DNA of 64,000 nucleotides from Leuconostoc inhae (GTDB lineage Bacteria; Bacillota; Bacilli; Lactobacillales; Lactobacillaceae), in contig NZ_BPKW01000001.1 of NCBI RefSeq assembly GCF_019656015.1, forward strand, positions 62,001 through 126,000, written 5' to 3'. Shown piece after piece: positions 1-8,108 of the stretch. Below the pieces are notes generated by a model that saw only the letters and a list, made by a program, of their open reading frames with translations, had not been told where the DNA came from and did not search any database. The position numbers were made by a program, and so were the translations under genes. Position 1 is the first letter of the stretch. Each line of letters opens with the position of its first letter.

Positions 1-233
1 TCTGGATGATTAACCACTAAGGCTGTTTTATAGCGTTTATTTGTCATGTACTGTTGGACAAGATGCATTAATACAACAGATTTACCAGTACCAGCAGCAC
101 CTTGAATGATAGCAACGGCATGTTGCTTTTCTGCGATGCTGTCATTAATATAGGTATTCATGTCACCAATGACACGTTGCTGATCATCAGATAATTTGTT
201 GATTAAGAATTGTTCCTTTAAAACTTCGTTCAT
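1..233 (-). CDS. P-loop ATPase, DUF2075-like (partial, 3' end outside window)
   Basis: The reverse strand encodes the first 77 residues of a protein that runs off the left edge. It starts MNEVLKEQFLINKLSDDQ and has a clear Walker A motif (GAAGTGKS) near residue 46. An AGGTGA Shine-Dalgarno lies about 8 bases before the ATG. The Q-x-V-I-G-D-M approach to the P-loop and the short spacing fit DUF2075/superfamily-1-like ATPases, but only the N-terminus is visible, so the family is an inference. It may have its own promoter in the AT-rich stretch at about 255-290 and follows the terminator of the upstream clpE unit. Confidence 0.55.
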   Translation of the reverse strand, partial: MNEVLKEQFLINKLSDDQQRVIGDMNTYINDSIAEKQHAVAIIQGAAGTGKSVVLMHLVQQYMTNKRYKTALVVNHP

Positions 234-293
234 TAGTAGATCACCTCATTAATAGTTATTATACTATAATGCCATACGTTTGTTGGTTAAATT

Positions 294-332
294 AAAAAAA
301 GCAGTTACCCAAGATTATCATGGGTAACTGCT
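294..332 (-). terminator. Rho-independent terminator of clpE
   Basis: An 11-bp perfect stem (300-310 with 322-332, core GCAGTTACCC) with an 11-base loop is followed on the minus strand by a run of seven T (complement of 294-299 and beyond). It lies 37 bases after the clpE stop. Confidence 0.85.
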
Positions 333-368
333 ACATAAAAAATATGTTATTTATATTTTTTTATGATT

Positions 369-2462
369 TTAAGCTTTAATGTATTCCTTTTGAGAAATAA
401 TAATATTGTCTGTATCAACGTCTATATCTGCATATAAATCAGTTACTTCAGGGTGTGATAGATAATAGTCAGCTAAGTTGTCTGCAATTTTATCTTGCAA
501 AACACGGCGTAGTGGTCGTGCTCCAAGAGCGGGGTTATACCCAAGTGCTACCAATTTTAACTTTGCCGCGTCACTAACACTCACATGTAAATTATTATCA
601 GCTAAATTGGTGTTCATATCTGTTAACATGAGATCAACAATTGTTAAAAGATCTGTCTTTGATAATTGTTCGAATTCAATAATATCGTCAAAACGATTTA
701 AGAATTCTGGTCGGAAGTAGTTTTCTAAACGTTGTAATAATTTGTTTTGCGCGTCTAGTTGATTAAATCCCATTGGCACGTTACCAGTATCGGTTGAACC
801 AGCATTGGAAGTCATAATGATAACAGTATCTTTGAAGCTGACAACATGACCTTGAGCATCAGTCAGCCGACCGTCGTCTAAAATTTGTAAGAACATATTC
901 ATCACATCAGGATGAGCTTTTTCAACTTCATCAATCAAAACGAGTGAATAGGGATGACGTCGTACTTGCTCAGTGAGTTGACCAGCTTCTTCATAGCCAA
1001 CATAACCAGCTGGGGCACCAATCAATTTAGAAACAGCGTGTTTCTCCATGTATTCAGACATGTCGAAACGAATTAGGGCTTCTTTACTACCAAACATTTC
1101 TTGCGCTAATTGCTTAGCTAATTCAGTTTTACCAACACCAGTTGGACCAACGAATAAGAATGAGCCGATTGGCCGACCAGATTTCGTGAGACCAATGCGA
1201 TTACGACGAATGGCTTTAGCAACTGTTTGAACTGCAAGGTCTTGTCCAATAACATGTTGAGCCAATTGACTGTCTAGCTCTTGTAATTGATTAGCTTCAT
1301 TATCTTTCAAATCGCCAACTGGTATATCTGTTTTATCTTCAATGATTTGAAGAATATCTTTTTCAGTAACAGTTTGTGGTTTGAACATTTCTGGGTGTGC
1401 TTCAATTTGCGCTTTTTGAGACTCAAGTTGGTTAGTTTGGTCACGCCAGTGGCTAGCTGTTTCAAAATCTTCTTTGTCAATGGCACTTTGTTTGAGTTGA
1501 TCGGCGGTATCTATTTTTGCTTGAATGGCTTTTGGATCAGCAATTGTCATGGTCAAATTTTTACGAGATCCAGCTTCATCAATTAAATCAATTGCTTTAT
1601 CTGGTAAAAATCTTTCAGGCACATAGCGGTCTGATAATTCGACCGCAGCAACTATAGCATCATCTGTAAAAGCAACATGATGATATGCTTCATAACGTTG
1701 TTGAATACCTTGTAATATTTTGATTGTTGCTTCTTTTGATGGTTCTGAAATTTGGACGGGTTGGAAACGACGTGCGATTGCCCCATCCTTTTCTATTTTA
1801 CGGTATTCATTCAAAGTTGTAGCACCAATGAGTTGAAATTCACCACGGGCTAGGGCAGGCTTTAAGATATTACCGGCATCCATGCCACCTTCGGCATTAC
1901 CGGCGCCCATAATTTCGTGAACTTCATCAATGAACAAAATAACATCATCATTGTCAGCTACTTCTTTCATTAATTGTCGCATACGTGCTTCAAATTGTCC
2001 GCGCATAGCAGTACCTTGTACCATAGCAGACATGGCTAAACGAATGACGTCTTTAGAACGTAGCTTCTCGGGTACTTTGTTTGCAACAATTGCTTGTGCT
2101 AAACCTTCAACTACCGCTGTTTTACCGACACCAGGTTCACCGATGAGAACAGGGTTATTTTTAGTACGACGGTTGAGTATTTCAATTGTACGAGCGACTT
2201 CTAAATCGCGGCCAATTACTGGGTCAAGTTTACCGTCACGTGCTTGTTGTGTGAGATTAATACCATATTCTTCCAGTAAAGTTGGTCTTTTTTTAGTTTT
2301 ATCTTTTTTGTTCTGTTGTTGTTGGTTCATATTAACTTGATTGTCAGGTTGTGCAGATTGCATTTGTTCATTCATTGCACGCATCATTTCGTCAAAATTA
2401 ATGTTACCAAATCCAAAAGGGTCTTGTGATGCCATAATATTAAGCTGTGCGAGATATTGCAC
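369..2462 (-). CDS. clpE: ClpE-like Clp ATPase without N-terminal zinc finger
   Basis: HSP100 unfoldase of 697 residues that would feed substrates to ClpP. Two AAA+ modules are visible: Walker A GEPGVGKT near residue 108 and Walker [10 protein letters not shown], then GPTGVGKT near 440 and LVLIDEVEK. Between them lies a UVR-type segment (about 340-375, [14 protein letters not shown]), which with [12 protein letters not shown] points to ClpE rather than ClpB or ClpL. The CxxC zinc finger usual at the ClpE N-terminus is absent and replaced by a Q/N-rich stretch (residues 35-52). The start is a GTG at 2462 that overlaps the stop of a ten-codon upstream ORF; an in-frame ATG at 2435 is the alternative, but neither has its own good Shine-Dalgarno. 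Its promoter is abutted by a CIRCE element, implying HrcA control; I see no full CtsR operator. Confidence 0.8.
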   Translation of the reverse strand: MQYLAQLNIMASQDPFGFGNINFDEMMRAMNEQMQSAQPDNQVNMNQQQQNKKDKTKKRPTLLEEYGINLTQQARDGKLDPVIGRDLEVARTIEILNRRTKNNPVLIGEPGVGKTAVVEGLAQAIVANKVPEKLRSKDVIRLAMSAMVQGTAMRGQFEARMRQLMKEVADNDDVILFIDEVHEIMGAGNAEGGMDAGNILKPALARGEFQLIGATTLNEYRKIEKDGAIARRFQPVQISEPSKEATIKILQGIQQRYEAYHHVAFTDDAIVAAVELSDRYVPERFLPDKAIDLIDEAGSRKNLTMTIADPKAIQAKIDTADQLKQSAIDKEDFETASHWRDQTNQLESQKAQIEAHPEMFKPQTVTEKDILQIIEDKTDIPVGDLKDNEANQLQELDSQLAQHVIGQDLAVQTVAKAIRRNRIGLTKSGRPIGSFLFVGPTGVGKTELAKQLAQEMFGSKEALIRFDMSEYMEKHAVSKLIGAPAGYVGYEEAGQLTEQVRRHPYSLVLIDEVEKAHPDVMNMFLQILDDGRLTDAQGHVVSFKDTVIIMTSNAGSTDTGNVPMGFNQLDAQNKLLQRLENYFRPEFLNRFDDIIEFEQLSKTDLLTIVDLMLTDMNTNLADNNLHVSVSDAAKLKLVALGYNPALGARPLRRVLQDKIADNLADYYLSHPEVTDLYADIDVDTDNIIISQKEYIKA

Positions 2463-2494
2463 TAAATAAACAGGTTGTTTTTCAGTGATCTCAC
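2462..2494 (-). CDS. Ten-codon upstream ORF of clpE
   Basis: GTG-initiated ORF encoding [10 protein letters not shown], preceded by AAAGGA with 5-base spacing. Its TAG stop overlaps the clpE GTG start by one base (TAGTG), the classic arrangement for translational coupling. It is the only initiation region with a good Shine-Dalgarno between the clpE promoter and the clpE reading frame. Function as a leader is inferred. Confidence 0.5.
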   Translation of the reverse strand: MRSLKNNLFI

Positions 2495-2520
2495 ACGTTT
2501 CCTTTCTATAATCTGACCCT

Positions 2521-2548
2521 AGTATAACACCTCAACATTAAATTGCAA
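2521..2548 (-). promoter_or_regulatory. clpE promoter
   Basis: On the minus strand TTGCAA (2548-2543) and TATACT (2526-2521) are 16 bases apart; transcription would start near 2514, just before the AAAGGA of the upstream ORF. Confidence 0.7.
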
Positions 2549-2554
2549 TTAAAA

Positions 2555-2581
2555 TTAGCACTCTTTTGTTTTGAGTGCTAA
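2555..2581. promoter_or_regulatory. CIRCE operator (HrcA)
   Basis: Perfect inverted repeat TTAGCACTC - 9 bases - GAGTGCTAA, the canonical CIRCE sequence. It sits between divergent genes, 6 bases upstream of the -35 of clpE and overlapping the -35 of the small gene at 2618, so HrcA could repress both. Confidence 0.95.
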
Positions 2582-2599
2582 AAGAAAATATTGTATACT
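2571..2599 (+). promoter_or_regulatory. Promoter of the 57-codon gene
   Basis: TTGAGT (2571-2576) and TATACT (2594-2599) with a 17-base spacer. The -35 is inside the right arm of the CIRCE element. Confidence 0.7.
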
Positions 2600-2617
2600 A
2601 TATTGTGAGGTAACTAA

Positions 2618-2791
2618 ATGGATTATGAACAATTATTAATCGACTTACGTGATGGCAACATCGATGAAATTGCCATTACACCAGCAACATTTCCGGAATT
2701 TCAAAAAATATGGCGAGACTTTCCATCTCAAAACCGTATTCGTGGTGTTGCGGGAAAGCAAGGTAACGTTAAATATGTTCGTGCAAATTAG
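2618..2791 (+). CDS. Small conserved-looking protein, 57 aa, divergent from clpE
   Basis: ORF starting MDYEQLLIDLRDGNIDEI and ending KYVRAN, acidic in its first half and basic in its second, with no membrane segment or cysteine. A GTGAGG Shine-Dalgarno lies 7 bases before the ATG, and a good promoter with a CIRCE-embedded -35 precedes it, so it is very likely a real gene induced with heat shock. I do not recognise a family with certainty. The divergent arrangement with clpE hints at a role linked to protein quality control. Confidence 0.75.
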   Translation: MDYEQLLIDLRDGNIDEIAITPATFPEFQKIWRDFPSQNRIRGVAGKQGNVKYVRAN

Positions 2792-2813
2792 TCGGCATAG
2801 AAACGCTTTTTTA

Positions 2814-2822
2814 TGCTACAAT
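2814..2822 (+). promoter_or_regulatory. mreB extended -10 promoter
   Basis: TGC-TACAAT extended -10 with no recognisable -35, about 70 bases before the mreB start. Confidence 0.5.
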
Positions 2823-2891
2823 ATTATAAGTTAAGCATAAAATAAGGTGTGTGCATTTTTTGATAATAGAAAGCACAAAAGGGGCAGCATA

Positions 2892-3899
2892 GTGGCATTT
2901 TCATTTGGACAACGAAACGTCGGTATCGATCTTGGTACGGCCAACACATATGTATATATTGAAGGACGTGGTATTGTTTTGCGTGAACCATCTGTTGTTG
3001 CGCGGAACACACAAACAAACGAAGTCGTTGCTGTGGGCTCAGAAGCAAAAGATATGCTTGGTCGAACACCAGCTAGTATTGCGGCTATTCGACCTATGCG
3101 TGATGGCGTTATTGCAGATTATGACACGACAGTAGCTATGATTCGTTATTATTTACAAAAAGCATTAGGCGGTCGTATTGGTAAGCCATATGTTACAATT
3201 GGTGTGCCTTCAGGCGTGACAGCTGTTGAACGACGCGCTGTTATTGATGCTGCCCGTGTTGCTGGTGCACGCGATGCGTATGTTATTGAAGAACCATTTG
3301 CTGCAGCTGTTGGTGCTGGATTACCTGTTATGGATCCAACGGGTTCTATGGTTGTGGATATGGGTGGTGGTACAACAGATGTTGCTACTATTTCCTTGGG
3401 CGGCATTGTTTCGAGTCGTTCAATTCGAATAGCTGGTGATAAGTTGGATGAAGCAATTGCTAACTTTGTACGTAATAAATATAATGTGACAATTGGGGAA
3501 CCAACGGCCGAACGCTTAAAAATTGAAATTGGGGCAGCTTCATTAGAATTGGCAAGAACATTACCCAATGCATCAGTACGTGGTCGAGATTTGTTGACTG
3601 GTTTACCAAAAACAATTGATGTAACAGCTGAAGATGTGGCGACATCTATCCAAGAGCCAGTCCAAGAAATTGTTGTTGCAATTCGTGAAACTTTGGAATC
3701 AACACAACCTGAATTGGCTGCAGATGTTATTGACCATGGCATGGTCTTAACCGGTGGTGGGGCAATGTTACGTGATATGGATAAAATAATTCAAGAAGCA
3801 ACAAAGGTGCCGGTTTTAATTGCTAATGAACCGCTTGATGCTGTGGCGATTGGTACAGGTGAGGCGTTGAAGTCTATTGATGTGATGCGACAAAGTTAA
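2892..3899 (+). CDS. mreB: Rod-shape actin homologue MreB
   Basis: Bacterial actin of 335 residues that scaffolds peripheral peptidoglycan synthesis at the membrane. Phosphate-1 motif GIDLGTANT lies near residue 10, phosphate-2 [12 protein letters not shown] near 158, and the adenosine motif LTGGGAML near 290. The start is a GTG at 2892 with AAAGGGG 7 bases upstream; a longer in-frame opening from 2847 would add 15 residues without homology or ribosome site. It heads mreBCD, which favours MreB over the paralogue Mbl. A strong hairpin with T-run follows, so mreCD probably receive less transcript. Leuconostoc-type cells are ovoid, so the job is more likely peripheral or septal elongation than true rod shape. 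Confidence 0.93.
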   Translation: MAFSFGQRNVGIDLGTANTYVYIEGRGIVLREPSVVARNTQTNEVVAVGSEAKDMLGRTPASIAAIRPMRDGVIADYDTTVAMIRYYLQKALGGRIGKPYVTIGVPSGVTAVERRAVIDAARVAGARDAYVIEEPFAAAVGAGLPVMDPTGSMVVDMGGGTTDVATISLGGIVSSRSIRIAGDKLDEAIANFVRNKYNVTIGEPTAERLKIEIGAASLELARTLPNASVRGRDLLTGLPKTIDVTAEDVATSIQEPVQEIVVAIRETLESTQPELAADVIDHGMVLTGGGAMLRDMDKIIQEATKVPVLIANEPLDAVAIGTGEALKSIDVMRQS

Positions 3900-3925
3900 A
3901 TAGCAAATTAGATAAATTGAACACC

Positions 3926-3957
3926 AGCGTAGCGCTTGCGCTACGCTTTTATTTTTG
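3926..3957 (+). terminator. Terminator/attenuator between mreB and mreC
   Basis: Perfect 10-bp stem AGCGTAGCGC / GCGCTACGCT with a 2-base loop, then TTTTATTTTT. It lies inside the mreBCD cluster, so it likely attenuates rather than ends transcription. Confidence 0.8.
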
Positions 3958-3974
3958 AAACAAGGGGACACAAA

Positions 3975-4832
3975 ATGCGTAAAATATTTTCGTCGCGCGC
4001 CGTTGTAACAATTATTATTTCACTCATTGTGATTGTGGGGCTGATAGCAGGATCTAATTGGTGGGCAAAACGAACCAATACACCACCTTTTTTTCAGCGA
4101 TTTGGTAATGATTTAGCTGGTGGGGTGAGTCGTATTATTTCAGTGCCAACTACAGCTATTGGTCGTTCAGCTAATAGTATTGCTAATTTGTTAGATACGT
4201 TTGAAGAAAATCGCGAACTGAAATCAAAAATTGATGAATTCGCACAAGACAAGGTCAGACTACAAACAGTTGAAGAGGAAAATAAGGCACTTAAAGACCA
4301 ACTTAAACTCAAAGCAACTTTGACAGACTATAAAACAGTATCTGCGGTTACTATTAGTCGATCACCGACAACCTGGCAGTCTCAGTTGGTTATTAACAAA
4401 GGGTTAAAATCAGGTCTTAAAAAAGGTATGCCAGTATTGTCTGGTGCTGGCATTATAGGGCGCGTAAGTGAGGTCAATACGACTAATTCGAAGGTCGCGC
4501 TAATATCTGATACAAGCGAAGATGCTAATCGATTTGCGATTACAATAAAGGGTGGTAATGGTGACGTTAATGGTATTGTGACGAACTTTAATCGAGAAAA
4601 AAATCAACTAATAATGAGTCAAGTCACATCAGAAAACAAAATTAAAGCTGGTGATTTAGTTGAAACATCAGGATTAGGTGGCGTGATTCCTGCTGGACTT
4701 TATGTTGGCAAAGTGTCAAGTGTCACTCGAGATGACTATGGCTTATCTAAGCGTATCAATATTGAACCAGCAGCTGATTTAGGTAACATTACAACAGTAG
4801 TTGTTGCAGTATCACAGATTGGAGCGCAATAA
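3975..4832 (+). CDS. mreC: Rod-shape-determining protein MreC
   Basis: Bitopic elongasome protein of 285 residues. A basic start (MRKIFSSR), a membrane helix at about 10-30, a coiled coil at about 70-110 rich in E/K/L (ENRELKSKIDEF), and a beta-rich C-terminal half with GLKKGMPVLSGAGIIGRV and the GDLVETSGLGGVIPAGL signature are typical. The ATG at 3975 follows AAGGGGACAC; an upstream in-frame extension from 3936 lies within the preceding terminator and is unlikely. The stop overlaps the mreD start (TAATG), indicating coupling. Confidence 0.92.
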   Translation: MRKIFSSRAVVTIIISLIVIVGLIAGSNWWAKRTNTPPFFQRFGNDLAGGVSRIISVPTTAIGRSANSIANLLDTFEENRELKSKIDEFAQDKVRLQTVEEENKALKDQLKLKATLTDYKTVSAVTISRSPTTWQSQLVINKGLKSGLKKGMPVLSGAGIIGRVSEVNTTNSKVALISDTSEDANRFAITIKGGNGDVNGIVTNFNREKNQLIMSQVTSENKIKAGDLVETSGLGGVIPAGLYVGKVSSVTRDDYGLSKRINIEPAADLGNITTVVVAVSQIGAQ

Positions 4833-5359
4833 TGGCATTTTGGCAGTTGACACGATTGCGAGTAGTATATCCGGTATTTTTATTTTTTTTGCTATTTGTT
4901 GACGGTTCAGTAATGGCTGGTATGGGTGGTATGTTGACTGCCTTTCCATGGCATATTTTGCCAGCACTCACATTAGTTTGGCTGTTTTATGCTGTTCAAT
5001 TTGAGGTAGATAACGACATGCCTTTTTGGCTATATGTCATCCTTATTGGTATATTATTTGATATGTATTACACAGGAATTTTCGGTACGTATACACTGGC
5101 CTTTATTTCAGCAGTGGCTGTGATGAAACAGTTACACAAAATATTAGATGAACGTTTACTAAGTGGCATCTCAATATTTCTGGTTGGATTAATTGTTTAT
5201 CTGATTGTTACCTATGTTTCTGGATTTATCATTGGCATTGCAAATGTTAGTTTAGTTACCTTTTTGGCATTTGAAGTGTTACCAACAGCTATTTTAAATA
5301 TTGTGTTAGTCACCATTTGTTACTACCCCACATGGTCATTATTTCAGTTTTTAAAATAA
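4832..5359 (+). CDS. mreD: Rod-shape-determining protein MreD
   Basis: Integral membrane protein of 175 residues with about five or six hydrophobic helices, including the typical GILFDMYYTGIFGTYTL segment near 75. It starts on the mreC stop codon and closes the operon. MreD partners MreC in the elongation complex. Sequence conservation in this family is weak, so the call rests on size, topology, the FDMYY-type motif and position. Confidence 0.88.
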   Translation: MAFWQLTRLRVVYPVFLFFLLFVDGSVMAGMGGMLTAFPWHILPALTLVWLFYAVQFEVDNDMPFWLYVILIGILFDMYYTGIFGTYTLAFISAVAVMKQLHKILDERLLSGISIFLVGLIVYLIVTYVSGFIIGIANVSLVTFLAFEVLPTAILNIVLVTICYYPTWSLFQFLK

Positions 5360-5362
5360 ATA

Positions 5363-5390
5363 TTGACAAAAATAATAAAAAGACTATAAT
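5363..5390 (+). promoter_or_regulatory. Consensus promoter of the T-box leader
   Basis: TTGACA (5363-5368), 16-base spacer, TATAAT (5385-5390). Both hexamers match the sigma-A consensus exactly, as expected for a constitutively initiated, attenuated leader. Confidence 0.85.
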
Positions 5391-5399
5391 AAGAAATAT

Positions 5400-5651
5400 A
5401 TTAAAAAACGTTGAGCAGAAGAGTAGTTTAACATTTTCTTCAGAGAGTTTGCGGGTAGTGTGAGCAAATGATTATGTTAAATGAAACACATTTGCGAGTG
5501 TGTGATTGAATGAAGTAGATCACGTCGGAATTGCCCGTTACCGCATACAGTCTTTTGACTTATTAAGGCATAATCAGTGATGATTATGTAATAAGAGGTG
5601 GCACCGCGTAAAAACGCCCTCTGAATGCTATTGTATTCAGAGGGCGTTTTT
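5400..5651 (+). ncRNA. T-box riboswitch, histidine specifier (CAC)
   Basis: Stem I can be built from the sequence: lower helix GCAGA (5415-5419) with TTTGC (5491-5495), AGTA loop (5422-5425), and upper helix 5426-5434 with 5474-5482. The loop on the 3' side reads GAAA-CAC-A, the same layout as specifier loops in known T-boxes, giving codon CAC (5487-5489) for histidine. An AGAGAG motif follows at about 5442. The T-box sequence AGGTGGCACCGCG is at 5596-5608. A strong terminator (13-bp stem, 5614-5626 with 5635-5647, then T5) ends the element. Uncharged tRNA-His should stabilise the antiterminator and allow expression of the ABC transporter downstream. Confidence 0.9.
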
Positions 5652-5762
5652 GTGTTAACTATAAAAGACTGACAGAGTAGTTTTGTGTGAACAAAATTAA
5701 AATCTGAGGTGGTATCACGCTGACGCGTCCTCTTGCAAACTATTTTGCAAGAGCTTTTTTTA
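5652..5762 (+). ncRNA. Second, truncated T-box module
   Basis: A second T-box core AGGTGGTATCACG (5707-5719) with CGCGTCCTC antiterminator partner is followed by another terminator (CTCTTGCAAA 5730-5739 with 5744-5753, then C-T7). Only about 50 bases separate it from the first terminator. These contain an AGAGTAG remnant but no room for a full stem I, so the module has no readable specifier loop of its own. Confidence 0.8.
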
Positions 5763-5808
5763 ATTAAAAGCAACGTTATTAATAATGACGTCTAAAAAGG
5801 AGCAATTG

Positions 5809-6450
5809 ATGAACTATTTTCTAGAATTATTACCGAGTTTATTGTCAGGATTAAAGATGACATTGGGGGTATTCTTTTTCACAATTATTGGGTCTGTCCC
5901 ATTAGGTATTATTGTATCTCTTGGTATGAAATCGGAATACTTTACGATTCGTTGGCTAATTAATGGCTATATTTGGGTTATGCGAGGGACACCATTATTG
6001 CTGCAATTAATTTTTGTCTATTACGGATTAGGCATGATGGGCATTTCTTTTCCAAGATTCGAAGCAGCTGTTATTGCTTTCATTATTAATTACGCAGCTT
6101 ATCTTGCTGAAATTTTTCGTGGTGGGTTGCAATCTGTCCCTCGCGGTCAATATGACGCAGCTAAGGTATTAGGTTTTACAAAAATACAAACATTTTTTAA
6201 GATTGTACTACCACAAGTAATCAAAATAGTTGTGCCGTCGTTTGGTAATGAAGTCATTAATCTTGTTAAAGATACATCATTGGTTTATGTTATTGGATTA
6301 GGCGATATCTTGCGTGCAGGTAATATCGCAGCTAGTCGCGATGTGACTTTAATTCCTTATTTGCTCGTAGGTCTAATCTACCTTATCATGACGGCTATTG
6401 TGACAGTATTATTGCGACGTACCGAAAAACGTTTAAACATTTGGAGATAA
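5809..6450 (+). CDS. Amino-acid ABC transporter permease (probable histidine)
   Basis: Membrane subunit of 213 residues in the His/Glu/Gln/Arg/opine permease family. It has about five helices, the EAA-type loop (AAKVLGFTKIQTFFKIVLPQ near 125), and MRGTPLLLQLIFVYYGLG near 55. The ATG at 5809 has AAAAGGAG 7 bases upstream; the in-frame ATG at 5785 lacks a ribosome site. It is the first gene after the double T-box, with the ATPase and binding-protein genes directly behind. The histidine assignment comes from the CAC specifier, not from the protein itself. Confidence 0.88.
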   Translation: MNYFLELLPSLLSGLKMTLGVFFFTIIGSVPLGIIVSLGMKSEYFTIRWLINGYIWVMRGTPLLLQLIFVYYGLGMMGISFPRFEAAVIAFIINYAAYLAEIFRGGLQSVPRGQYDAAKVLGFTKIQTFFKIVLPQVIKIVVPSFGNEVINLVKDTSLVYVIGLGDILRAGNIAASRDVTLIPYLLVGLIYLIMTAIVTVLLRRTEKRLNIWR

Positions 6451-6453
6451 GCA

Positions 6454-7092
6454 ATGTTAGAAATTAAAAAATTAACTAAAACATATAACAATAATACGAT
6501 TTTTAAAGACTTGGATTTAACGGTTTCTGATGGGGAAGTGCTTAGCATTGTTGGACCTTCTGGCATAGGAAAGACAACGTTGATTAAAATATTAGCGGGT
6601 TTAGAAACTGCAGATGCTGGTAAAGTCACTTTAAATAGTGAACAGTTACCAGTTGATGGCACACGTACAGATGCTAAAGTTGGTTTGATTTTTCAAGATT
6701 TTAATCTTTTCCCAAACTATACTGTGTTAGATAATATTATGTTAGCGCCCGTTAATGTCAATAAAATTGATAAAACAACAGCCAAAGATCAAGCTCGCGG
6801 TATTCTTGACACATTAGGTATGTTAAACAAAGCGGAATTGTATCCGTTTCAATTATCAGGTGGTCAAAAGCAACGTGCAGCAATTGCTCGTGCATTAGCA
6901 ATGAATCCGCAAATTTTAGCGTATGATGAACCAACAAGTGGACTAGATGAAGCATCAACTAAACAAGTTGCTGAAATTGTCAAAACGCTAAAAAAACGCG
7001 GTGTGACACAACTTATTATTACACACGATCAATTTTTTGCGGAAATAGTATCCGATCGTGTCTTTGATTTTTCAAAGGAGGTAGCACGCTAA
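6454..7092 (+). CDS. Amino-acid ABC transporter ATP-binding protein
   Basis: ATPase of 212 residues energising the permease at 5809. Walker A GPSGIGKTT (near 35), signature LSGGQKQR (near 131), Walker B ILAYDEPTSGLD, and the H-loop IITHDQF are intact. It is slightly shorter than typical GlnQ/HisP proteins (about 240), lacking part of the C-terminal tail. It starts 3 bases after the permease stop and its own stop overlaps the next start (TAATG). Confidence 0.9.
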   Translation: MLEIKKLTKTYNNNTIFKDLDLTVSDGEVLSIVGPSGIGKTTLIKILAGLETADAGKVTLNSEQLPVDGTRTDAKVGLIFQDFNLFPNYTVLDNIMLAPVNVNKIDKTTAKDQARGILDTLGMLNKAELYPFQLSGGQKQRAAIARALAMNPQILAYDEPTSGLDEASTKQVAEIVKTLKKRGVTQLIITHDQFFAEIVSDRVFDFSKEVAR

Positions 7093-7946
7093 TGGTGACT
7101 ATGAAGAAGAAAATAATTGTAAATTCAATTATTGGTGTGTTATTTGTTGCTATCGTTGCTTGGCTTGTCGTTGGATTAAGTGCAGGGGCCAAAGATAATT
7201 CACAAGCTAATCAAGAAACATCCAAAACGGATGAGTGGCAACGTATTAAACAAGACAAACAGATTACAATCGGTTTGGATGATACTTTTGTGCCTATGGG
7301 ATTTCGAGACAAAAATGGTAAAATTATTGGTTTTGATGTTGATTTGGCCAATGCTGTTTTTAAAACGATGGGTATCACGGTTAAGTGGCAGCCAATTGAT
7401 TGGTCAATGAAAGAAACTGAATTAAACACTGGCAATATTGATGCCATTTGGAATGGCTATACTAAAACAGCTGCACGTGAGAAGCAAGTTGCTTTTTCTA
7501 ACTCATATCATCATGCAACACAAGTTTTAGTTACGCTGAAGAAAAATAATATTACTTCTTTTTCTGATATGCAAAACAAAGTTCTTGGTGATCAAACTGC
7601 TTCTAGTGGCGATGAAAGTTTTAATCAACACCCAAAGGTACTTAAGCAGTATGTTAAAGATCAAAAGGTTATTGGTTACGATACTTTTGATAAAGCCTTT
7701 AATGATTTGAACGCTGGTCGAATTGATGGTCTTCTAATTGATGAAGATTACGCCCGCTATTACGTTGCACATCAAACTAACCCTAAAAACTATACAGTTA
7801 CAGTTGGCGGCTTTTCGGTTGACGAAACAGCGGTAGGTTTTCGTAAATCAGATAAGCAATTACGACAAGCTGTTAATCAGACGCTAGCTAAATTTAAAAA
7901 AGATGGTCGTATGCAACGAATTGAAGATAAATGGTTCTCAAATTAA
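7092..7946 (+). CDS. Amino-acid ABC transporter substrate-binding protein, membrane-anchored
   Basis: Family-3 solute-binding protein of 284 residues. The mature part starts QITIGLDDTFVPMGFRDKNG and contains the family motif IIGFDVDLANAV. The N-terminus has a basic start and a long hydrophobic helix (about 10-30), but no lipobox cysteine, so it is probably held by an uncleaved anchor. GGAGG lies 10 bases before the ATG at 7092; an ATG three codons later is possible. Substrate is predicted as histidine from the T-box upstream. Confidence 0.87.
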   Translation: MVTMKKKIIVNSIIGVLFVAIVAWLVVGLSAGAKDNSQANQETSKTDEWQRIKQDKQITIGLDDTFVPMGFRDKNGKIIGFDVDLANAVFKTMGITVKWQPIDWSMKETELNTGNIDAIWNGYTKTAAREKQVAFSNSYHHATQVLVTLKKNNITSFSDMQNKVLGDQTASSGDESFNQHPKVLKQYVKDQKVIGYDTFDKAFNDLNAGRIDGLLIDEDYARYYVAHQTNPKNYTVTVGGFSVDETAVGFRKSDKQLRQAVNQTLAKFKKDGRMQRIEDKWFSN

Positions 7947-7991
7947 AATAGTTAATTTGCTAGTAACCCTAATAAGTAATTCATGAATCAT

Positions 7992-8040
7992 AAAAAGTAC
8001 AAATTTGTTAGTCATAATAACAAGTTTTGTGCTTTTTATT
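7992..8040 (+). terminator. Terminator after the ABC transporter operon
   Basis: Long imperfect hairpin: AAAAAGTACAAA (7992-8003) pairs with 8026-8037 through one G-U pair, with an inner TTGTT/AACAA helix, ending in CTTTTTATTT. Confidence 0.7.
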
Positions 8041-8048
8041 TAGGTTAT

Positions 8049-8078
8049 TTGTCATACAATTGTAAAAAATGGTAAACT
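8049..8078 (+). promoter_or_regulatory. Probable cls promoter
   Basis: TTGTCA (8049-8054) and an extended -10 TGG-TAAACT (8070-8078), about 30 bases before the cls start. Confidence 0.5.
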
Positions 8079-8108
8079 AGTATTATTACAAACTGAAAGA
8101 GGGACGGC

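Noticed and set aside
2500-2520. CtsR operator before clpE
   Set aside because: Only one loose half site (GGTCAGA) is present; the tandem heptamer needed for CtsR is missing.
3149-3742. Long minus-strand ORF (197 codons) inside mreB
   Set aside because: It is a shadow of mreB codon structure, with no ribosome site or recognisable protein features.
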